Below are positions 29,701 to 36,940 of a stretch of DNA of 64,000 nt, in pieces. How positions within the stretch are numbered: the first letter of the stretch is position 1; each line of letters starts with the position of its first letter. The notes below the pieces were generated by a model. It did no database searches. It was not told the origin of the DNA and saw only the letters and a program-made list of their open reading frames with translations. Source of the stretch: Neorhizobium huautlense (GTDB taxonomy: Bacteria > Pseudomonadota > Alphaproteobacteria > Rhizobiales > Rhizobiaceae); assembly GCF_030811685.1 (NCBI RefSeq), contig NZ_JAUSRF010000010.1, positions 1 to 64,000 of the forward strand, written 5' to 3'. The position numbers and the translations under genes were made by a program.

Positions 29701-32700
29701 CCGATATTGCCCAGCGCGCCGGCCAGTTCCTTCGCGCGGGACAAAAGCTCGCCATAGGTCACGGATCGGATATCCGATGCGCTGCGATACTCGCGCAGCG
29801 CAATTGCCGTCGGGGCGTTTTCTGCGATCTTCTCGAAGCGGGAAAACAGGGTTTCGCTGGAACCGGAAACAAGGTCCATCCGCCCGAACGCAATCGCCTT
29901 ACCGGCCTCCATATCCGTCGCCCGGAAAAGGCATGCCAGGCTGGTATCGGATGTCGGTGCCCCATTCTCCTGCTGATCCGCCAAACGGGACAGGATGGCT
30001 TCATAACGCTGCATGAAAGTGAGGATGTCCGCGTCGTCATAGAGATCGGTATCGAACTCGCATTCGAACACCAGCGCTTCGCCATGCTCGGCTGCCTCGA
30101 TGATGAGGTCCGCTTCCGATGTGCCGTTGTCGATCTGGATGAACGGTTTGAGAAAATTTCCTGTCAGGTCAGCGGAGAACTGCATTCTGCGCGTGCGGCC
30201 GTCGAATGCATGCAGAACGAAGGACACAGAAAAGAGCGGGGCTTCACTGCCCTCGCGCCGGGAGCCGGAGGCCGCCACGATCTGGTCGAAGGGGCAACGC
30301 CCGTGTTCGAAGGCGTCGAGCGATTGGCGGCGAACTTCCGCGATCAGATCGTCGATGGAGCTCGTAGGGTCGATCCGGGTGCGTAGCGGTATGAAATTGG
30401 TGAAGTCGCCGAGCGTGGATTCGGTATCGCTTGTCCGGGTGGACAGGACCGTGCCGATCGTCACATCGGTCTGGCCGGTGAATTGGTGCAGGCTGGCCGT
30501 CAATCCGCTCAACATGGTCATGAAAAGCGTGGCCCCATGGCGGGTGGCCGTTGCATGGAGCCCACTCACCGAAACGGATCGGGTCTGGTAGGCAAGCCGC
30601 CGTCCCTGCATGCGGCGGGTCGGCGGGCGCCGTCGTTCGGATGGCAGGCAGGTCGGTGGCGGCAGGTCGACAAGATTGGCCTGCCAATAGGCCAGATCGG
30701 TTTCGCTCGCTCCACCCTCTGCGGCCGGATCGGCAATGTATGTCCCGCGCTTCGCCATTTCAGGTAGCGGATCGCCCGCCGCAAGAGCGGAATACCATGC
30801 CTCCAACTCCGGAATGACGATGCCGCCGAGAGACCAGCCATCGGCGACCATATGGTGGAATGTCAGGGCAAGGACATAGCGATCGTCGCCGAGCTTGATC
30901 AGCAGCGCGCGAAAAGCGGCTTCGGATGAAAGGTCGAAACGATAGGCTGCCTCGCCCTGCAAAAGCCTGTTGAGCGTTTGCTGGCGCATATCCGGCCCAA
31001 GGTCGGAAATGTCGATATACATCAGACCGGCGATGACGGGCTGCACGGTTAGCATCGGTTCGGCGGCATGATCCACGATATGCGTTCGCAGAACCGGATG
31101 GTGGTGCTGTAGCCGTCTCAGGCACTGATCGAGCAGCTGTCGATCGACCGGCCCGGACAGCTCGATCGCCGTCGGCAGATTGTAGGCGGGGCTGTCGGGA
31201 TGCATTTGTTGTTGCATCCAAAGTCTTCGCTGTGACGAGGACAGCGGGTAGCCTCTGCTTTCCTGCGGCAGGGATCGCTCGCCGGCCACTCCTGCGGCAG
31301 GCTGTGCCGATGCGTGCGATTGGAGACGTCCGGAAGGGGCATCGAGCAGAATGGCAGTGATGGAGGCAATGCTGCCGCCGCCCAACAATCCGGCAAGCGG
31401 GATGCTGATGCCGGTCTCGGATCTGATCCGGTTGGCCATGCGAATGGCCATGAGCGAATCCATCCCATAAGTAAGAAGCGGTCGGTGGAGATCCAGCTCG
31501 GCGCCATCCAGAAGCAGGATCTGCGATATCGCCAGACGCAGGTAGGATATGGCGCCGGGCTCATCGAAACCGGCAAGGCTCAGGGCTTCAGGGGTCGTTG
31601 CCGGCTCCGCCGGTGTCTGGCTGGATATGGCGGCGAGTGAAGTCTCCATCCCGTCCAGCCAGTAGCGCTTTTTCTGAAATGGATAGCCGGGCAATGGCAC
31701 GCGGCTTCCATCCTGCACGGCGGCGCAATTCAGCGGCGCTCCCGCTTCCCACAGACGCGCGAACGACTTCAATGCCGTGCGGGCCGGAGAACCGGTTTTC
31801 TGCAGGGATGCAAGGCAGCGCTCCTCAAAGGGCGGATGTTCCGTCGCAGCATTCGAGACAAGGCTGCTGCCCGGCCCCATTTCGATCAGCCAGAAATCCT
31901 CGCCTGAACGGGATGCGGTGGTCAGGCTGCTGATGGCTGCCTGGAAGTCGACCGTGCCACGGGCCTGCCGCCCCCAGTATTCCGATGGGATCGATGCGCC
32001 TGGAGGCAACATGACCACGTCATGGGTCGTGATCATGGCGGTGCCCAAGGCCGCGGCCTTCAGGTTCTCGGCAAAATCGGCAATCGAGGTTGCGGCGGAA
32101 GACATGGCCGATGTGTGGAAGGCGCGCGAGACCGGAAGCAGTCTCGCATCCACGCCGCGGATGTTTGCCCGTGACAACGCTTCGGTAATGCCGTCATGCG
32201 GACCGGCAATGACGATGTTGCGTGGGCCGTTTCTCGCGGCGATTTCGAGGGCATCCAGGCCATTTATGATTGCCGCGGCCTCCGCGATCCCGGCCAGTAT
32301 GGCTGCCATGCTGCCCGGCTTAACGTCTTCCTGCATGATACGGCCACGTTCGATGGCAAATCGCAGGCCGTCGGCAAAATACAATCCGCCGGCCACACAC
32401 GCGGCCGAAAGTTCGCCAATGCTGTGGCCGATGCAGAATTCGGGTTGAAGGCCGAAGGATTGCCATTGCCGGGCGATGGCCACTTCGATGAGGAACAGAG
32501 CCGGCTGCGTCCAGATCGTATCGTCCAGCCGCCTCTCGACATCCTCGCCGTCCATGATTGCCCGCAATGAAGGGATGCCATGCGAACGAGCGATGGTCTC
32601 GCCTTCTTCAAGGGTTGCGCTTGCGGCGGCACCAAGAGCGCAGGCATCTCGTGCCATGCCGACATATTGTGCCCCCTGTCCGGGAAACAGGAATACCGGC

Positions 32701-35700
32701 CGGGATGCGGCCATCGAATGTGCATTCCCCGGGCGCCGGGCCGAAAGGCGTTTTGCCAGTTCGGAACCGTCGCGACCGCTTAATGCCAGCCGGCATGGCA
32801 GTGTCGATCGTGCCGTTGCGGCGCTGAAGCAGATATCCGCCACCTCCTGCAAGGATGCCGTGTGCAGCTGCTGTCGATATCTGTCGACGAGTTCGGTCAG
32901 GGCGCCGGTGTCGGCGGCCGAGAGCGGCAGCAGGAAATCACCCGACAGTTTGCCCGTTTCTGTCCTGTCGAGATCATGCGTCACGCCCGGTGCCGTTCCG
33001 ACGATCACATGCGCATTGGTGCCGCTGATGCCGAACGAACTGACGCCGGCACGTTGACCGGGGACCCATGCGGTAGCGGTGGATGGCAGGGCGAGAGGCG
33101 AGAGGCTCCAGTCGTGCAGCGGGCTCGGCCGATCCGCCGTGAGATGATGCGGTAGGGTCCGGTGATTGAGGGCAAGCACCGTTTTCATCAGTCCTGCCAG
33201 CCCGGCTGCCGCTTCCAGATGCCCGATCTGCGCCTTCACCGAGCCGACAGAAACCTTGCCGGAGCGCCCGCCAAAGACGTCGGCCAGGGCCGCGAGCTCG
33301 ATCGGGTCGCCAAGTTTCGTGCCGGTGCCATGCGCCTCGACGTAATCGATCTCGTCAGGCAGCGTATTTGCGTCGGCAAGCGCCTGCTTGATCACATCCG
33401 CCTGCGCCTGGCGGGATGGCGCGGTCAGCCCGTTGCTGCGGCCGTCGTGGTTGACCGCCGATCCGTGCAATACGCCGATTATGCGATCATGGTCGGCCTG
33501 CGCACGCGCAAGCTCTTTCAGAACGATGACGATGCAGCCTTCACCACGGACATAACCATCCGCCCCTTCCGCAAAGGGCAGGCAATGGCCACCTCGGCTC
33601 AACATGCCTGTCTTGCAGAAATCCAGATAGGTGTCGGCTGCCAGCATGAGATTGACGCCGCCGACCAATGCCGTGTCTGCCTCGCCCTGACGTATGGCGC
33701 GCATGGCAAGATGCGTCGCGACGAGGGACGACGAACATGCCGTGTCCACTGTCATGCAGGGGCCACGAAAACCCAATGCATAGGAAATGCGCCCCGCCGC
33801 AACACTGGCGGCATTACCGGTGCCGCTCCATGCATCCAGCCCATCCTGTTTCTTGTGCAGCAGCCTGTAATCGCTGTTGCTCAGGCCCACAAAAACGGCT
33901 GTTCGTGTTGCTTCCCGGGTGTCGACGGCAATGCCCGCATCCTCCAGCGCCTGCCAGCTTGTTTCAAGCAGCAGTCTCTGTTGTGGATCCATCGCGCAGG
34001 CTTCCCTGCCGGAAATTCCGAACAGGCCCGCGTCAAATCCATCGATGCCCTCGATAAAGGCGCCGCGATCCGTATAGATGCCATCGGGTCGCAAAAGTGG
34101 CGCGACATCGAAGCGGTCACGCGGGATATCGCCGATCGCGGTCTCTCGCGAAAGGCATAGTTTCCAGAACGCCTCCGGCGAATCCGCACCTGGAACACGG
34201 CAGGCCATGCCGATGATGGCGATCGGCGCATGTTCCTGTGCTGCTCGCGGTATCGGTGCGGAACCCGGGCTGTCCTTCGTCATGGAAGGCGGAACGTTTT
34301 CGAGTGCGGCAACGAGCGTGCGGATTGTCGGGTGATCGTAGAGAAGCGTCGCCGGTAGCTGACGGCCGAGTTTCGCCTCAAGCCGTCCGATGATCTCCAG
34401 CGATGCACGGGAATTCAGTCCGCAATCCGCAAACGCGATATGATCGGCAATCTGCTCGGCAACAAGCCCGGTCCTGTCGGCGATTTCGCGTCGAAGCCAT
34501 TCGTTCAGCGGCCATGTCTGGCTGACCGGCTGCGGTTTCGCTGACGTTGCGACCGGGGTTCTGTCCCAGCGGTTCGTTTCGGCAAGCGATGCGGACAGAA
34601 ATGCGTCGCGGCAAGCCCGCCGTTCGATCTTGCCGCTGGTCGTCATCGGCAGAGACCGCGATTTTACGAAGACGAGTTTTTCGACGGTGAGGCCATGTTC
34701 GTCGGCAATCGCCGCCACCACGCTGCTTGCGATATCGCTGATCGCCACCATGTCGGCGGCGCGGGTGTTTTCGATGGCAATGATCAGTTGCTCGTCACCC
34801 TGATCATCGATCGAAAAGGCGGCGCAACGGGATGTTTGAAGGCAGGGATGTGCACCGATGACGCTTGTCTCGATATCCTGAGGGTAATGGTTTTGACCGG
34901 CAACGATGATGAGATCCTTGATCCGTCCGGTAACATAGAGATGCCCGTTCAAGCGGAAGCCGAGATCGGCCGTCTTCAGATATGGGCCGTCGCCGGCCGC
35001 GGTATGGGCATGGAACGTCGCCCGGGTAAGGTCCGGATCGTTGAAATAACCGAGTGCAACGCCTGGGCCTTTCAGCCAGACCTCGCCGATCTCTTCGTCG
35101 GCAAGCGGTGAAAGCGTGTCCGGGTCGACGATCAGCAATTGCATGGACGGCACGGGCATGCCGCAGCTCGAAATCGCCGTTTTGCGGATGTCGGCCGGAT
35201 CGGTTGCCTGGAACCTGCCTGCCGCCAGTATCGTGCGATCGGCATCCTGCCGGATCGGTCTTGTCGCCTCGTAACAGCCTGTCGCCACCAGAACCGTTTC
35301 GGCCATTCCATAGGCGGGAGCGAAAGAACCGTAGCTGAATCCGTGGCGCGAGAACCTTTGCGCAAAGGCCTCGAGTGTTGCCGGCCGCACGGTTTCCGCA
35401 CCCACCTGCGCAATTTTCCAGCCCGAAAGATCGAGGTCCGGCGTCTCGCCCTGATCGATACGGCGGACACAAAGATCGTAGGCAAAATTCGGCGCGCCCG
35501 AAATGACGGGAGAAACGCCGGATATGGCCTTCAGCCAGGAGAAAGGACGCTGCAGAAACGAAGCGGCCGGTAACAATTGGCAAGGATTGCCGTTCAGAAC
35601 CGGTGCGATGACGCCATCCGTCAGGCCCCAGTCGTGGCTGTGCGGCAGCCACACGACCGAGCGCATATCGGAGGTAACAGGAAAGGCGGCACGGTGGCCG

Positions 35701-36308
35701 TGCCATTGGTGGATGAGGTTTGCGTGGCTGACCATCGCGGCCTTGGGTTCGCCGGTGGAGCCGGAGGTGAACTGCAGATAGGCAAGCGTGTCGTCACGCA
35801 GGTCAGGCACATACCAGTCGTTGGCGTCATCGCGGGGCAGGTCATCGACCGTCAGCCATGGCAGATCTCGCCATTCCCCGCTATGCGACCGTATCATCGC
35901 CAGACGTTCGAAGACGGCGGATGTTGTCAGCACGATTGACGGCGCGGCGCGCACCAGAATGCGTCGAGTTCGCTCAAGGCTTCGTTCCGAGCGGTCCCTG
36001 TTGTGGGGCCGAACATGCGGAATAGCCATCGGGACTGCGGTCACTCCCGCATAAAGGCAACCATAAAAGGCGGCATGAAAATCAAGGCCCGCCGGAAACA
36101 GCAATATGGCGCGCATGTTCGACGCGTCATGGCCGAGCGATGCGCGCAAACGCGTGGCAACGGACCGCGCTCTCAGGTCCAGCGCTGCGTAGGACAGGCT
36201 GTCGGGTTGTGCGGAAATATTCCCATCCGGCCAGAATTCGAAAGCCGTCCGCTCGCCTTCGGTCGCGGCCCGCCTGGTCAGAACGTCAACGATGGAGGCA
36301 ATATCCAT
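26799..36308 (-). CDS. Hybrid loading PKS-NRPS, FAAL-ACP-KS-AT-ACP-C-A(Thr)-MT-T
   Basis: A 3169-aa first synthetase. A fatty acyl-AMP ligase (1 to about 575, core TSGSTGEPK near 180, WLPHSHDWGL motif) loads an acyl chain onto an ACP (Ser633). The PKS module has KS (Cys858, His993, His1030), an intact AT (Ser1296 in GHSIGE; RAFH, suggesting malonyl-CoA) and ACP (Ser1618 in GMDSL), with no reducing domains. The NRPS module has condensation (HHMVADGWS, His1818/1819), adenylation (core near 2311, residues DFWNVGMVHK, nine of ten with threonine), an inserted methyltransferase (LEIGCGTG near 2688, the usual N-methylating type) and thiolation (Ser3111). The ATG has GGAG six bases upstream. As the only protein with a loading domain it should start the line, adding one C2 unit and one probably N-methylated Thr. 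Its AT is the only complete AT in the window and might serve the two AT-defective modules. Confidence 0.96.
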   Translation of the reverse strand: MDIASIVDVLTRRAATEGERTAFEFWPDGNISAQPDSLSYAALDLRARSVATRLRASLGHDASNMRAILLFPAGLDFHAAFYGCLYAGVTAVPMAIPHVRPHNRDRSERSLERTRRILVRAAPSIVLTTSAVFERLAMIRSHSGEWRDLPWLTVDDLPRDDANDWYVPDLRDDTLAYLQFTSGSTGEPKAAMVSHANLIHQWHGHRAAFPVTSDMRSVVWLPHSHDWGLTDGVIAPVLNGNPCQLLPAASFLQRPFSWLKAISGVSPVISGAPNFAYDLCVRRIDQGETPDLDLSGWKIAQVGAETVRPATLEAFAQRFSRHGFSYGSFAPAYGMAETVLVATGCYEATRPIRQDADRTILAAGRFQATDPADIRKTAISSCGMPVPSMQLLIVDPDTLSPLADEEIGEVWLKGPGVALGYFNDPDLTRATFHAHTAAGDGPYLKTADLGFRLNGHLYVTGRIKDLIIVAGQNHYPQDIETSVIGAHPCLQTSRCAAFSIDDQGDEQLIIAIENTRAADMVAISDIASSVVAAIADEHGLTVEKLVFVKSRSLPMTTSGKIERRACRDAFLSASLAETNRWDRTPVATSAKPQPVSQTWPLNEWLRREIADRTGLVAEQIADHIAFADCGLNSRASLEIIGRLEAKLGRQLPATLLYDHPTIRTLVAALENVPPSMTKDSPGSAPIPRAAQEHAPIAIIGMACRVPGADSPEAFWKLCLSRETAIGDIPRDRFDVAPLLRPDGIYTDRGAFIEGIDGFDAGLFGISGREACAMDPQQRLLLETSWQALEDAGIAVDTREATRTAVFVGLSNSDYRLLHKKQDGLDAWSGTGNAASVAAGRISYALGFRGPCMTVDTACSSSLVATHLAMRAIRQGEADTALVGGVNLMLAADTYLDFCKTGMLSRGGHCLPFAEGADGYVRGEGCIVIVLKELARAQADHDRIIGVLHGSAVNHDGRSNGLTAPSRQAQADVIKQALADANTLPDEIDYVEAHGTGTKLGDPIELAALADVFGGRSGKVSVGSVKAQIGHLEAAAGLAGLMKTVLALNHRTLPHHLTADRPSPLHDWSLSPLALPSTATAWVPGQRAGVSSFGISGTNAHVIVGTAPGVTHDLDRTETGKLSGDFLLPLSAADTGALTELVDRYRQQLHTASLQEVADICFSAATARSTLPCRLALSGRDGSELAKRLSARRPGNAHSMAASRPVFLFPGQGAQYVGMARDACALGAAASATLEEGETIARSHGIPSLRAIMDGEDVERRLDDTIWTQPALFLIEVAIARQWQSFGLQPEFCIGHSIGELSAACVAGGLYFADGLRFAIERGRIMQEDVKPGSMAAILAGIAEAAAIINGLDALEIAARNGPRNIVIAGPHDGITEALSRANIRGVDARLLPVSRAFHTSAMSSAATSIADFAENLKAAALGTAMITTHDVVMLPPGASIPSEYWGRQARGTVDFQAAISSLTTASRSGEDFWLIEMGPGSSLVSNAATEHPPFEERCLASLQKTGSPARTALKSFARLWEAGAPLNCAAVQDGSRVPLPGYPFQKKRYWLDGMETSLAAISSQTPAEPATTPEALSLAGFDEPGAISYLRLAISQILLLDGAELDLHRPLLTYGMDSLMAIRMANRIRSETGISIPLAGLLGGGSIASITAILLDAPSGRLQSHASAQPAAGVAGERSLPQESRGYPLSSSQRRLWMQQQMHPDSPAYNLPTAIELSGPVDRQLLDQCLRRLQHHHPVLRTHIVDHAAEPMLTVQPVIAGLMYIDISDLGPDMRQQTLNRLLQGEAAYRFDLSSEAAFRALLIKLGDDRYVLALTFHHMVADGWSLGGIVIPELEAWYSALAAGDPLPEMAKRGTYIADPAAEGGASETDLAYWQANLVDLPPPTCLPSERRRPPTRRMQGRRLAYQTRSVSVSGLHATATRHGATLFMTMLSGLTASLHQFTGQTDVTIGTVLSTRTSDTESTLGDFTNFIPLRTRIDPTSSIDDLIAEVRRQSLDAFEHGRCPFDQIVAASGSRREGSEAPLFSVSFVLHAFDGRTRRMQFSADLTGNFLKPFIQIDNGTSEADLIIEAAEHGEALVFECEFDTDLYDDADILTFMQRYEAILSRLADQQENGAPTSDTSLACLFRATDMEAGKAIAFGRMDLVSGSSETLFSRFEKIAENAPTAIALREYRSASDIRSVTYGELLSRAKELAGALGNIGVGHGDLVGIDIGRSTACIVAMLAILHEGAAYVPMDEEWPEQRKAQLAADAKLVALVCDSAAATKPGQISLPLLVLDDHGRPGELAAERPPRQQRSGIFSSTTAYVIYTSGSTGTPKGVAISHDSVLRLVDMSGSEFGFSDQDVGLLFHSPAFDFSVWEIWTALLNGGRLIIPAAPMIRDPKAVQDILRNERVTVFNQTPTAFRSFTAHHLSAGDLLPSLRLIVFGGEALDPAVLTDWFAAYGDSGPRLVNMYGITETTVHVTAKTMTQADLSLRNPIGRPLHDRSVILLDDAGLPVPVGVPGEIHVGGGGVASGYIDRPALTAERFVPDPYSGQPGARLYRSGDAARWLADGSLEYIARLDVQLKIRGYRIEPAEIGAVLKQHSAVEDCIVIPSPAGDTQGLIAYVVARTGDNGDGGDAATIAEWRDVFDATYAAPADTAAPNALNSSGWNRSHDGSPIPQHEMREWVDHTVSAIEALQPRRILEIGCGTGMLLLRLAPTVERYIAMDISAVGLAHIADKLSAMGDLIDRIDLVEGAADALDDIAEGSVDTIVMNSVTQLFPSIDYLERVITKALTKLTADGAMFVGDVRNHAVQEAFHLSVLAHDDPDTIASFDQSTLTALVAERCAEDKELTIGPEYFRSLPRRHPALSRVAVHLKRTHADNEMTRFRFDAVLYRQRQTLPVSPPDWHFAQGLISDVDDIGEWLSSRPSSEICGLRGITNSRISVWAGALNAVPAEIDMAGIDPVALSETAALHGFRANLQWTEGHANGMFDALFVPQTHGSRPAAEAAMFIEPSRLSENWRRFAGNPQQHRQRTALAETLRQHVAQRLPAHMVPDAVIVIDALPITGNGKLDIGALPLPRSVIRVAEIKPPRDALDQLIVDAWSDVLSKRRIGIEDNFFALGGHSLKAVQLANRLRDALSIDVPLRWIFEAPTIAGQHDLILQELYEIAQQEAPPASAAGRRS

Positions 36309-36385
36309 GGTTCACTCCAACATCCGGCTCGGATTGATGGTCGTTGCGTTTTCAGGTTTTGATGAGCGTCCATGAGGACAAGAGG

Positions 36386-36426
36386 GGTTATGCGGCCTTC
36401 GACCCAGACGGACCGGCCGCATAACC
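36386..36426. repeat. Perfect 12-bp inverted repeat upstream of the NRPS/PKS operon
   Basis: The arms GGTTATGCGGCC (36386-36397) and GGCCGCATAACC (36415-36426) are exact reverse complements around a 17-base spacer. The element lies in the 131-base gap between the stop of the small gene at 36440 and the start of the 3169-aa synthetase gene. No run of T follows it on the minus strand, so it is not a classic intrinsic terminator. An operator, an attenuator or an mRNA-stabilising hairpin would all fit. Confidence 0.7.
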
Positions 36427-36439
36427 GTAATCGACAGGC

Positions 36440-36772
36440 CTAGTGGCCGTCTTTCGACAGCCTCAGGATACGGCTGTCCCAGTGCTTGAACGACTGGGCC
36501 CAGCGTGCCAGTGCGTCGGCACCCTGTTTGTCGCCCAGGGTCTTGTAGACCAGATCCGGCGTGTGGACCCAGGCGTCCATTTCGCCGAGACTTTCAAGCG
36601 GCACGCGAACATAGGCACGCTCGCCATCGCCGACATAGGTCGTGTAGACTTCAAGTTCTTTCTGATTGGCTTCCCTGTGGGCCTTGAGAACGGTCTGAAG
36701 ACCGTCGGCCCACTGCGAACCAAGTTCTGTCTTCACATCGAAGGCGATTTGATACACGAATGGCGCAGACAT
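36440..36772 (-). CDS. Small protein of unknown function upstream of the NRPS/PKS operon
   Basis: A 110-residue soluble protein I do not recognise. It has no signal peptide, membrane segment or Cys. The pattern of an N-terminal strand (VYQIAFDV), a helix rich in Gln, Ala and Lys, a strand pair (LEVYTTYVG, RAYVRVPL) and a C-terminal helix resembles small dimeric alpha/beta-barrel proteins such as the NIPSNAP or antibiotic-biosynthesis-monooxygenase folds, but the match is only by eye. It is not MbtH-like. AAGGAG lies six bases before the ATG, so the gene is well supported. It reads in the same direction as the synthetase operon, 131 bases upstream, with a strong inverted repeat in between; it could be its first gene or an independent one. 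Confidence 0.8.
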   Translation of the reverse strand: MSAPFVYQIAFDVKTELGSQWADGLQTVLKAHREANQKELEVYTTYVGDGERAYVRVPLESLGEMDAWVHTPDLVYKTLGDKQGADALARWAQSFKHWDSRILRLSKDGH

Positions 36773-36940
36773 TTTCGCTCCTTCCCTTGTTTTCGGTGAA
36801 TCGATGTATGCGAACTGCAGTGCGCCGCGACCTTAGGTTTTGCTCCAAATTGATACAACTTAAAGGTTTCGTATGTGCATCAAGATAACTGTCGGTTGTT
36901 TTTCGACGGGTGAATGTTCAGATGCGGGTATCAGTGCGAC

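Noticed and set aside
28551..30386. A 611-codon open frame on the plus strand inside the first synthetase gene, and similar long plus-strand frames at 4135-5238 and 1708-2478
   Set aside because: They lie antisense to clear NRPS domains, show no family motifs and have the low-complexity composition typical of shadow frames in GC-rich genes.
36440..36772. MbtH or carrier protein identity for the 110-aa protein
   Set aside because: It lacks the MbtH tryptophans and the DMRPLSLR motif, and has no GxxS phosphopantetheine site.
36773..36940. Possible promoter TTGATG-19-TTGTAT on the minus strand (36883-36853) for the small gene and the synthetase operon
   Set aside because: The 19-base spacing and weak -10 make it no better than chance, although a promoter must lie somewhere in this AT-richer stretch.
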